Assembly (NCBI GenBank): GCA_003991915.1
Contig: RQTK01000915.1
Location: forward strand, 1-64,000
From: Elysia chlorotica
Taxonomy: Eukaryota > Mollusca > Gastropoda > Plakobranchidae
DNA length: 64,000 nucleotides
Direction of reading: 5' to 3'
Within the stretch, counting starts at the first letter, position 1. Each line of letters opens with the position of its first letter. Shown here piece by piece: positions 1-11,300 of the stretch. The translations under genes and the position numbers were made by a program. The notes under the pieces were generated by a model. That model had not been told where the DNA came from, searched no databases, and was given only the letters and a program-made list of their open reading frames with translations.

Positions 1-1297
1 TGCACCTCCTCCTGCTCATCTTATGCTTGCCCTGCTCCTCCTCCTGCATTTCCTTCTCTGACTCCCTCTCGGTTCCGCCTGCACCTTCTCCTACTGTTCC
101 TCCTCTTCCGCCTGTGCATCCTCCTACTCATATCACTGCTGCTCCTGTTCCTCTTCTAACTCCACATCCTCCGCCTACTGTTCCTACTCCGCTAGTTCTT
201 TCTACTTCTAAATTGGCTGGCTATTAAAATGTGGGCGCACAAAGTCACCCCCGACGTACGATCAATTATGGATCAGTTCTTTGTCTATTCAACAGGTGAG
301 GGCATAAAGTCACCCACGACATACTGATGCGATAGTAAAACATGACATACGGATGGGGTTAAGAGACCATTTACAGCACAAGGTTCCAAAATTCTGCCCT
401 TTTTGTAGGCCTTTACACATATAAAAAATAATGGCAAAGTTCTCTTTTTTAATCTAATTACAAATCGATGCAAGAATCTTTTTTTAAGCGTTTTCCCACA
501 AAGTTTTATTATCTCAGATAAATTTTGAGTGTGGGTGACTATTTCACATAAAATATCATACATGTAAATGTATTACTTTACAAATATCAGTCATTTATAA
601 CCCCCCAAAAATAATAATGAAAACCAATCAATACGTATACATATATATGATAATTTTAGCTATATGTTCCTTTCCTTTAAAAATTGTGATAATGTGATTA
701 TGCACAGCATAAAAGAACAATTATACCAATTAAAAATTTCAAAGTTTTAATGTTGCAGCAGAGTTACGTGAGCAAATGCAAGGCACAAAAAAGATATTTC
801 TAATTTGGCTCTTGATAACAGTGAGATCTCTCTTAAGAATAAAATAAACCTCTTGGAGAGAGGTTTTAAGTTCAATCTATCCCATAAATTACAGGGTGAC
901 TGTAAAGTTTACAAAAGGCGATGTGTGCCGTGAAAATATTTTATAATAAATACAGCCACAATTTAACTTGAAACTAAACAGGGTGTATCCCAAGCAAACT
1001 CTACTGTAATACATGTAGTGATACAGACACACTACAAAATTTTGTAAACTACTCCCACAAAAAAATAGCAAAATAAACAACAAATCAAAACAAAATTTAC
1101 ATGAGAGAATAAAAAAGGACAATGATGACACATTAATATTAATATGTATTATTTAAGAATCTGAAAGATAAATAAAATATTACTATAGATCAGGATAAAA
1201 AATTCGAAAAGTAAAATAATACATGTATTGTAGAAAATATGAAATGACAAAAATAATTAGTGTAAGCAGCAGCCCTAAACAGCTTGTGGTACCTGGG
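1..1297. repeat. Left copy of a 1.3 kb duplicated segment
   Basis: Positions 1-1297 match 2888-4187 almost base for base at an offset of 2887. The differences I noticed are a handful of single-base indels and substitutions. The left copy begins at the window edge inside a polypyrimidine tract and ends at a GTGGTACCTGG motif, after which LINE ORF1 sequence begins. The right copy continues into unrelated DNA. The segment is non-coding: the Pro/Ser-rich reading frame at 27-227 is only the translated CT tract. It is either a recent tandem duplication or two haplotypes joined in assembly. Confidence 0.9.
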
Positions 1298-2215
1298 TAC
1301 TGTGTCCTAACACTTGTGGCCTTGGCGTAGGTTCGATGCTTAACATTTTGGTTGAGTTCTACGACAACGGCCGCTCTGGCCTGTGCAAAGGTACCACCAT
1401 GCTGGGCCCTGCACCGCTGAATAGCCTCTTCTTCTTTCCACTTGGGGCTTTCCTTTGAATCTGCCGCATGTGGTCCATGGCAGTTCAGACAGCTAGGGTT
1501 GGCTTTACAGTCTGTTCCAGCATGCCCTCCCTTACCACATCGGCAACACACTGCTGTGCGCCTACATGTTGTTTGGCTATGACCAAAACGATGGCATCTG
1601 AAACAGCGCATCGGTCCCGGGATGTATGGGGTAACTTTGAGAGTTAAGTACCCCACTTTTAGCGATGTCGAGTCGAATGTTAGGACGAGTATTGGTCCTG
1701 ATTTTGTCACCCCCCTTCTGCACGAAAATGCGTGGAGCGTGGGTGACTCCATCGAGTTCCGTTACCATCTCCTCCTCGCTCGTCGTTTCAAGATCACGAG
1801 ATCTAACTACACCCCTGGAGCTGTTTAGGCTGCGATGAGCATTCACAGTGACAGGAATGTTGACAAATGTTTCGACCTTGCCAAGACGTTTCACTTGTGC
1901 CTCAATAGAGCACTCCACCAAGAGCTCACCAGAACGGGGCTTCGTGGCGCTCTTTGCGTCTCACCCACAATTCCTTTCAGTGCTCTGCTGAGTGATAGCA
2001 AAGACACTAAGCTTTGCCACCTTTTTCTCTGCGTCGCTGATCACCTGGAAAGGTGACCAGCTTTGTTTGGCAATGGAGCCCAAAAGTGTTGGGGCATCCA
2101 CTGCCTTCCGTTTGCTTGCGCCAGATGGAACACCCGCTCCATCTAGACAAGGCTTCTTAGAAAAGTTGGGAGTTGGGAAGGTTTCGATAGATAATAAGGA
2201 TTCCATGTAGAAGAA
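1290..2215 (-). pseudogene. Broken LINE ORF1 (gag-like, CCHC knuckles)
   Basis: The minus strand encodes an ORF1-type nucleic-acid-binding protein of a Jockey/CR1-like non-LTR retrotransposon. It starts near 2206 with MESLLSIETFPTPNF. A middle part (about 1921-1640) resembles the RRM-like region of such proteins, with a VECSIEAQVKRLGKVETF motif. The C-terminal part (1690-1400) carries tandem zinc knuckles: CFRCHRFGHSQTTC, then CCRCGKGGHAGTDC, then CLNCHGPHAADS. The three parts lie in different frames, so at least two frameshifts break it. No endonuclease or reverse transcriptase follows, so it is truncated. Knuckle assignment is secure; the exact clade is inference. Confidence 0.8.
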
Positions 2216-2654
2216 ATAAGAGGTTCTGCTCCGGGGCGCCCCACCGCCACCGAGCCCAACATAAGAGCCTTTTCAATAAATCAAAAAGAATAACCCGCTC
2301 CTGGTATATTTCTGATTGCCATTATAATGCTTTCAATCGTTTCTTTGTGTGCTTTAGCTATATGAGCAGTCAAAGACAGATTTAAACCGACCTTCTGGCA
2401 AAGAAAATACATGTACAAAAAGGGGGGGGGGGGTGAAGAAACACTATTGGTAAAGCACTAAATAACTCGTCGAAGTGATGAAAGTCTGACGGCTCTGGCG
2501 GCCGAATTTAGCTTAAAAATAGATCTAGCTTAAACTATGAAACATCCCTATACGTGTAGAAAAGCGCAGGCAATGGTAATACATGTACATGTACTCTCTC
2601 TCTCTCCTTATTCAAAGGCATACACGTAGTACTAGTAGTAGGCTATTTATTACC

Positions 2655-3105
2655 TGTTTAGCTACTCCTCCTCCCTCCTCCTTTTCCTCACTTCTGCTCC
2701 TTCTCCATTTGTTCTTCCTTCTGCTCTTCCGTTCTCCTTTTCCCTCCCTCCTCCTCTACCTCCGCCCTGCAGCTCTTTCTCGTTCTACTCCTCCTCCCTC
2801 CTGCTTTTCCTCCTCTTCCTTTTTCTCCCCTCTCCTTCTCCTTCCTGCTCTTCCTCCAGCTCATTCTGCATGTCCTCCGCCGGCACCTGCACCTCCTCCT
2901 GCTCATCTTATGCTTGCCCTGCTCCTCCTCCTGCATTTCCTTCTCTGACTCCCTCTCGGTTCCGCCTGCACCTTCTCCTACTGTTCCTCCTCTTCCGCCT
3001 GTGCATCCTCCTACTCATATCACTGCTGCTCCTGTTCCTCTTCTAACTCCACATCCTCCGCCTACTGTTCCTACTCCGCTAGTTCTTTCTACTTCTAAAT
3101 TGGCT
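2655..3105. repeat. Polypyrimidine (CTCCTCC) tract
   Basis: About 450 bp of CTCCTCCT/TTCCTCCT runs with very few purines on the plus strand. It spans the start of the right copy of the 1.3 kb duplication. It yields long spurious frames on both strands (Pro/Ser/Leu-rich and Arg/Glu-rich), which I do not regard as genes. Confidence 0.8.
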
Positions 3106-4187
3106 GGCTATTAAAATGTGGGCGCACAAAGTCACCCCCGACGTACGATCAATTATGGATCAGTTCTTTGTCTATTCAACAGGTGAGGGCATAAAGTCAC
3201 CCACGACATACTGATGCGATAGTAAAACATGACATACGGATGGGGTTAAGAGACCATTTACAGCACAAGGTTCCAAAATTCTGCCCTTTTTGTAGGCCTT
3301 TACACATATAAAAAATAATGGCAAAGTTCTCTTTTTTAATCTAATTACAAATCGATGCAAGAATCTTTTTTTAAGCGTTTTCCCACAAAGTTTATTATCT
3401 CAGATAAATTTTGAGTGTGGGTGACTATTTCACATAAAATATCATACATGTAAATGTATTACTTTACAAATATCAGTCATTTATAACCCCCCAAAAATAA
3501 TAATGAAAACCAATCAATACGTATACATATATATGATAATTTTAGCTATATGTTCCTTTCCTTTAAAAATTGTGATAATGTGATTATGCACAGCATAAAA
3601 GAACAATTATTACCAATTAAAAATTTCAAAGTTTTAATGTTGCAGCAGAGTTACGTGAGCAAATGCAAGGCACAAAAAAGATATTTCTAATTTGGCTCTT
3701 GATAACAGTGAGATCTCTCTTAAGAATAAAATAAACCTCTTGGAGAGAGGTTTTAAGTTCAATCTATCCCATAATTACAGGGTTGACTGTAAAGTTTACA
3801 AAAGGCGATGTGTGCCGTGAAAATATTTTATAATAAATACAGCCACAATTTAACTTAAACTAAACAGGGTGTATCCCAAGCAAACTCTACTGTAATACAT
3901 GTAGTAATACAGACACACTACAAAATTTTGTAAACTACTCCCACAAAAAAATAGCAAAATAAACAACAAATCAAAACAAAATTTACATGAGAGAATAAAA
4001 AAGGACAATGATGACACATTAATATTAATATGTATTATTTAAGAATCTGAAAGATAAATAAAATATTACTATAGATCAGGATAAAAAATTCGAAAAGTAA
4101 AATAATACATGTATTGTAGAAAATATGAAATGACAAAAATAATTAGTGTACAGCAGCAGCCTAAACAGCTTGTGGTACCTGGTACTT
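2888..4187. repeat. Right copy of the 1.3 kb duplicated segment
   Basis: Near-identical second copy of 1-1297. The match ends at the GTGGTACCTGG motif near 4187, where this copy passes into an AT-rich stretch with no gene signal. Confidence 0.9.
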
Positions 4188-5640
4188 TGAATTTGATGCA
4201 GAATTTTTAATTGATTTTACATCTAGTAAAAGTTAAGATTTTAATGCTCTGTTTGTTGTTAAGTTCAGCTTAAGTACATACAAGAGAGACCAAGTGACAT
4301 TAGAGTATTTAATTAACAAAATATGCATTGCACCAAAAGAGTACTTAAAAATTCATGTTTCTTTAAGAGAAAAGTGACAATGTATTTTACTGCAACATCT
4401 ACAAGTTGTACGTATAAATCCTTAAAAATTAAAATCTATAAACCTTACGATATAGACATGGCTCTCATGGATTGCATTCATGATACATAGCTGCCAACTT
4501 TTAGAAGGCAAATTATACAGATCCTTAGAGATATCACAGCTTTTCCAATATTTTGATACAAGACAAAATTAGAATAGATACATACATATGTATAAATAGA
4601 TTAAGTTGGTTTAATCAATATCTTTAAGTCCAACCTTTTCAGCTAGGTTATATGTGTATGTATATCTAACAATAAACAAGACTGACAACTTGACTTGCTG
4701 TCACACAGAGAAACAACAGGGATTCCAGCTCAGCTGATCACAAACTGACACCATTGGTCATTGACTGAACCAACCAGTAGAGGACAAAACCCAACAAAAA
4801 ATTTGCTGATCATGGGTTTCAATCTGGAAACATCCCTTTTGAGAACTAAATGCTCCACAATTGGTGCCAGTAGACCCAATTTATATTACAGAATTAGATA
4901 TAGATCAATACCATCGAATATCTACTAGATCTGGAATCTAAAACTACAGTCTAGATCTTGATTCAACATCACAATAAGCCTTAAATTTAGTTAGATTTGG
5001 GATCGACAGACCTGTTTGAGGGTATCAATTTTCTATCGTCAATGTAAAATGTATGCAACTGCAAGCAATGATCTGCCGACTAGTCATGCATTTTTGCGTC
5101 AGATCCTAATAGTAATACTGTCAAATACTTATTTTTTTTTCACTGATATGGATAGGCATACTATTTATTATAGTATTAAAACTACTGTTTTGAAGTTATG
5201 ATAGTAATTTAACTTCAAATTCTACCTTTTTAATTAAAATGATACATTGTAGATCTATTATGTTGTGGCTAATAACCACACCTTTAAAAAGATATTTTTT
5301 GCAAAATTTAATCATCAACCAGATGAGTATTGGAAGAAATTTGAAACAAACAATTCTTGGCAATACCGGTACTCAATTTTCAAAAGCAGGTGCTTTTTTT
5401 GTCAAAGGTTAGAAAGAATGAGAAATGTTGAGTCTGAATCTGTGTCAAAAGAAAGGATGGTTAGGTTTATATACATCAACAAGAATACTCTGGTATCACA
5501 ATATTCAAAATAAAATAAAACTCCCTACATTGCACATGTTATGACTTCCACAACCACAATTTTCAGCTGCCATATTGAACTTGTTGTTATCTCTTTATCA
5601 GAATTGTGGACATGTCTATACTAACAGTTACACTGACCCT
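4188..5640. other. AT-rich stretch, nothing recognised
   Basis: No splice-consistent exon, RNA gene or inverted repeat was recognised. The 82-codon plus frame at 5265-5513 has no recognisable domain and no supporting splice context. Confidence 0.5.
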
Positions 5641-5649
5641 AACTAGGGA

Positions 5650-5715
5650 ATAAGCCGACCCTCTCAGGAATTGAACCCACAACCTCCAGTGTGTTATACC
5701 ATTGATCCACCTCTT
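5650..5715 (-). repeat. tRNA-like SINE head
   Basis: Read on the minus strand, this has an A-box-like segment (GTGGATCAATGGTATAAC) followed about 25 bp later by a B box (GGGTTCAATTCCTG). That is the internal RNA polymerase III promoter arrangement of a tRNA-derived SINE. No complete cloverleaf was drawn, so a functional tRNA is unlikely. Confidence 0.5.
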
Positions 5716-5798
5716 TCTCTTTATCAGGGTGGCTCTTTTACTTAACTGAGTACAAGTTTAACTTTAAATAGCACTTTGATCTTTAGTTTTCACAAACA

Positions 5799-6350
5799 CA
5801 GTAGTCTCCGCCTACGAATCCGTCTCTCTGGAGAGCGGGTTGTTAAGCGGACAGGTTTTCATGTTTTAGTTGGAAAGGGGCTTTACTTAGTAAATGCCAT
5901 GTAGACTAATTGCTTTATCTCACTTGTTTGTGGTAACATACACCTTGCGTAATTGTTCCAAGTCCCACCTACTCTTCAGCGATTGGGTGCCCAGTCTCTC
6001 ATAACTAAATGATTGTGCCCACCTAGTAAAGCTCTCAGTCTAGAGCAGACAGCTGTACAGTTCCCACCTCCATGTCAAAGTCTTCGATTTTCTAGCCTAG
6101 ACTTATAGGTGCCAGAAGTTTGCGAGACAAAATTATGGCGGAAGAAATTTCATTGATTGAACTGGGCCTTACCCCTGGTACCACCGTACAGATTGATGTA
6201 TGCACACCTGGTGGTTTTTTTTATAAAGTTCTATTGTCAAGGATGTGCTTAAGGGAAAAGAATTTGATTTGGTATTAAAAAAAAACTCGAGTCCGCGACC
6301 ATCCAATTCGAGGATGTGTTCTCTTAGACCACTGCAGCGGTGAAGGTGAT

Positions 6351-6407
<57 letters not shown>

Positions 6408-6807
6408 AGGGAGGAAACGGATGTCGCGAAAAAAAAGAAAATATTTAATCAGGTGGATTACCGGCGTTACCGCACTTCTACAGCAGTGTACTAGGTACAC
6501 ATCCTCTCACGGTCTAAGAACTATAGTAAAATATAGCAAACGGTTAAAGCTCTTGTTACAGAATTGAAAATATAATACTTTTTATTTAAGGAAATTAATT
6601 AAAATCGAACATATGTCAATACGGTTCCCTTAGAAATCCGCGCCACTGTGAGAGAGGCAGAGAGAGAGAGAGAGAGAGAGACGGAAATATAAAGGGTGAG
6701 GATCTTAGGGTGGGTAGGGGTGTTATTTAAAGAGAAAGAACTATGTTTCATAGGACGGGCAGGTTCTAAGACAGAGTAAGCGGATAGTTATTAAGCGAAG
6801 ACCACTG
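5799..6807. mobile_element. Non-autonomous pogo-like DNA element
   Basis: The left end reads CAGTAGTCTCCGCCTACGAA and the reverse complement of the right end reads CAGTGGTCTTCGCTTAATAA. These are imperfect terminal inverted repeats of the CAGT-(A/G)-GTCTCCGC type used by pogo/Tigger-like elements. Both ends are flanked by CA where the family normally has TA. The interior holds a GA microsatellite (6354-6403) and no transposase. A fragment of the same end occurs at 15727. Confidence 0.55.
6354..6403. repeat. (GA)n microsatellite
   Basis: About 50 bp of uninterrupted GA dinucleotides inside the pogo-like element. A shorter GA run lies at 6659-6681. Confidence 0.9.
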
Positions 6808-7619
6808 CACTAAATTTGAAATCAAAACATTAAAATAAAACAATCATCAAGTCACAGATAATCCACAATATCTTTTAAACAAGAAGTGAGAGAGAAGTTT
6901 ATCAATCCTGTACACCATAGGTGGTTATATTCAGAAAGATGATCCTCTCATTTTTACCTTTTGTCCCCAAAACAATATGTTAGCTCAGATTAACACACAA
7001 ATACATGCAAATCAAGCAAATAAATTTCAAAATACCCATCAGAATCATGAAACTATGCATGAGTTACTTGAATTTAAAAAAATCGACACATCTAGTTAGA
7101 CTAGGCTAAAAAAACAAAAAAACAAGATCAACTCCATAAACAAAGGGAACAAATTTTTCCTACACCATAAAGGAAAAAAATAAGCACCAGTTGTTTACAA
7201 TAAATTATTGCATATAAGAACAAATTTAATACAATACAAGAGATAAAAAAAAACATTGCAATATCAGATAAAACATTAAACAGTCATTTAAAATACAAGA
7301 TGCTTGTAATCATAGTTTACATCTACTTCTTATATACCATTCAGACTTTTACTGAAGTTTTGAACTATCACTCAACTTGAAACAACAACCAAAGGCTCAA
7401 TTTTTTAAATGTCACATAAGTAACAATATCTGTTAGGAAAGTAACTGGTTAACACAAGTAATTAATGGTTCATGACTACATTTTTTTTCTGTAGCAATTT
7501 GTCTATCATTGCCTTCCATTTACAGTATCTAAATGTGAAAATGCATCACTATCTCATTTTGCATTATTTTAAAGGTAGAAAGGCCACCAATGTGAATCGC
7601 ATAAAAATAAAAACAAAAA
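6808..7619. other. Downstream flank of NTAQ1, nothing specific
   Basis: AT-rich DNA that should contain the NTAQ1 3' UTR (minus strand). I found no clear AATAAA close to the stop codon and no other feature. Confidence 0.4.
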
Positions 7620-7726
7620 TCATGATTTAACTTGAAACATTTCTAAAAAGGCAATCAAATTAAACACTTGGCCATGCTTGAAATCTGGTGACATTGAGAT
7701 GAACTCTTCAATGTTATTGGAGGAAT
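7620..7726 (-). CDS. NTAQ1: NTAQ1 exon 6 (C-terminus, stop)
   Basis: Encodes NNIEEFISMSPDFKHGQVF and ends FQVKS followed by TGA. Acceptor CTTGTAG. It matches the conserved C-terminal DFISM region of NTAQ1. Confidence 0.92.
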
Positions 7727-8290
7727 CTACAAGAGAGGGGTAGAGATAAAATGAGATGAGCATAGAAATTCTCCACCAGTTTCAATATCAAAATGATGTG
7801 TAAACCAATTATATATGAATGTTTTGGCAAACTTTCATTCTCCTTAATCTCCCCAAACTATTTAGAACAATCTTTGACATGACAGTACACTGAGTACAGT
7901 AACCATGACTACAGCAGGACTTTTGGTTCCAGGAGGAAGCTCCTGCCATAGTAATGTCAAGAAAATACTATAAAAAAATCCAATTTTTTTAACATCTATT
8001 CCCTCCCTGGTCCCTTTTTAAACAAACAAATTAACATGTTTCACAAGCCTTCTGTCTTTCGTTCATTGGTTTTGTTGTCTGTTTTTCTGTTGCTCTCTGT
8101 CTTCTTTTCTTTATGTACGGTTACTCAGAGTCAGAAAAGATCTAGGCCTAGCAATAACACCCGTAATTCACCCGCCACTCCCACCCCAACTCTCAGCTCT
8201 CTCTCTCTTTCCACTTCATTCATCAGTGGACTGACCAATCTCATCATCAAAACGTTGACTGAATGCCTGTTGTAAACCCCTTCCATCACT

Positions 8291-8333
<43 letters not shown>

Positions 8334-11300
8334 AAACAGTACCACCAGTTTTATCACACTTAACGTTTGCATCTTTAGTGTAGACCTAGCCTATTATATA
8401 TGACAAAGACAGTGGGAAATTTGTTTAGGCTTCTGACTGACAGATGACAATGCTGTATGCGTTAAATAACCATTATTTTGAAACTAAAGCTTGCTCCCCT
8501 CTCCCGCTGTATCCAAGTTCCTTGTCCTGTTAAACCCATCAAGCACTCATCAAGCGATATCCATCTTCAGTCAGAACTAGGATAGTACCGCTTTTGCAAT
8601 GGCAACTAGATGCTCTCATAATGTTTAGCCTCCTATGTTAATATAATAACAGCTGATTTCGTAAACACTACTCAATACGGCGCATACCTGTATTGTAGCG
8701 AAAATAATGTCACAGTCACTTAGGTCTTAAGGAGCGTTAACTCATTGGGTTTTGGTTTTCGTATAATATAATATAATTTACGTAGAAGGATGAGTGTACA
8801 TTTATAGAGTCGTACTGAACTTAAATTTCTAGGAACGTTTACTCAAATATCCTGCAAAGTAATGTCCTATTTAATTGGTATCTTATTTCTTATCTCCATC
8901 AATAAATAGATGGTTGTTTTCCCATTTCAAGCTACCGGTAAGTACAAAATATGGATGTTGCTTTGATCATTAGTTGTTAATTTCCAGATTCTGGATTTTA
9001 TAAGAGTTAGAAAAAAGATGAACGATCAATCCATATTAATGTTTAGTAAGAAAGTTCACTTTTTTTTTCCACCACAACAAAGTCGCACTTACTTCTGCAG
9101 CTGATAGGAGGATATGACGGAGGAGGAGCTAACCATTCTCCTTTTTCGTTGATCATGTGTGAGCGATCTGATGCAAAAGTATTCAAGAATTCTTCAACAG
9201 GGACAACCCGAAACATTCTGGTCAGAGATAATGATTATTGTGAATAGAGTAAGAGAAATGGCAAAAAGGATCAAAAAGAAAAATTGGGCTTTCAAAACAT
9301 TTTTACTGGAACAAATAACTTTTTGAAGGTCAGATTTTCAAATTTGTATAAAATTCATGACAATTTCAATTGTGCAATATGAACCCAATAGGTTTTGTCT
9401 AGATAACTACAACTATTAATCAGACTAGCATTGCATAAGTAATCTAGTATTAATTAAGAATTCAGAATCTAGTGTCTGTAACCATGTATATAATGTGAGC
9501 AGATGTCTGTGTGACATATTTACCTCACTCTAGGTAGATGTGCATATGGCGGTGGCTAAGCCAACAGAATCACTCTGATTCACATACTATCATTTTCTTT
9601 TTTTTTTTCACAAAAAATATGGCCCGGCAGGATAATGGATACATCATCACGTTTATGCAGTTAAATAATAACTGATTTGTGTGTATGTGTGTGTTGGGGG
9701 AAGGAGGTTATGATAATGTATGTTTTGTAAGATACAAACTGAGATAAAAAATTAGAAAAAATGAATCACAGGTCGAATCACAGGGACAGGGGGAGCAGGG
9801 ATGGAGAAACAAGACAGTTTCTTCTTTTTCTTTATTGCCTTTTTGTTTTCATTAAAACTGCTCCAGAAATGAAGTTTCACATCAATTCAAATATATTTCA
9901 TTTTTGTTTTCATTAATTAAAGCTAAACTTTATATTAGAATTATCACAAAATGAAAGGTTAACATTTTACCTGTACATTTTATTTTTATTATACAAGAGT
10001 CACAACTTGATGCATTGTGACTTAGTTTACATTTTCACTCAGTCACGAGGTTACGCCAACCAATAATTATACACTGTACATGCATTGAAGGAATGCTTGC
10101 CCATGTATTGGTTTAGGTTTTTTTTGTAATTTGTGTTAAAAATGTTCTATTGAAATCAATACTATAAAACTTTAATATTTAACAATGACCTATTATAAAA
10201 AATATTATAGTCCTGTAAATAAGAAAAATAGTTATTTTTTAAAGAGAAATAAATTTCCATGAGCAGAAAGAAATTTAAATAAGTAGACCAAAAAAAAAAA
10301 AAACAAAAAAAAAACCTATTTTATTTTCGAACAATTCATTCAGCATGTTTAAATTTGAATTTTTATTTTCCCCCCCCCCCCCCCCAAAATCAGCGCAAGC
10401 TATAACATTATTTGCACCATACTGGGTGAAAACTTAATCTCTCAGAAACCCCTCTGTCAGGTGTCTGCTTTATTTATTGTTAATTAAACAGAACTAGCAT
10501 TTTTTTGCCAAAGTGGGTTATGTCAGTAATGTTGATTTTCATCTGCTAAGACAGAAGTCTAAGTACCCCAGTTATGTCTAAATGTTAAAAGTTAGTCTTG
10601 GTACCCTTACTTCTCGGCACCTGCTGGATAATGATAACAGCTTATCATGTCTCAAGATCTTCTATTACTAGTGTGTTGGCTGAAAAGCATATCCTATGTG
10701 ATATGTAAACCTATTATTGTTCTCATTATAATTTCAAACAAATTTGAAACAGGCAAACCTTCTATATTCTTCTTTCAGAGTTCTCTCATCTCCTATACAA
10801 GCATTTGCATATTCCTTCAAAGTGCAGGGGAAGCTTAATTCAGTGTCCAAGTCAAATACAAGACTCTCCTTGCTTTCATGGTAAACAAAAATCACGTGGT
10901 AATCCTAGTTTAAAAAAATAAAAATTAAAAAAGGCCAGATTAAATTTTCAAGATTTAATTTATACAGCATCAAAGATAAAAACAGTTTTAAGGTAGCCAT
11001 AATGATTTATAATTTGTTAATGAGCCCAATATTTTCTTCAACAAAAAAAATAAATACAATGTCGTGGCAAACATTCCAGAATTTTCGGGAGAAAAGTTTT
11101 CTGGGCATCAGACTCTTGCAGCAGCATTTTTTACATGATTACTGACGTTTATAACTACATTCGTTGATAAGTTATCTACTCAGCAGCAATGAAATGTATG
11201 GTTGATTGGCTTTCATTCATAGGATTTAAATGACAACGAACAATGGTATCAAAGAATTAAAGTTTCTTAGAAAGGTTTTTCATTTATAGTCTTTTGTAAA

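Noticed and set aside
27-227. Pro/Ser-rich 66-codon frame, repeated at 2914-3114
   Set aside because: Translation of a CT-rich tract in a duplicated segment; no domain or splice support.
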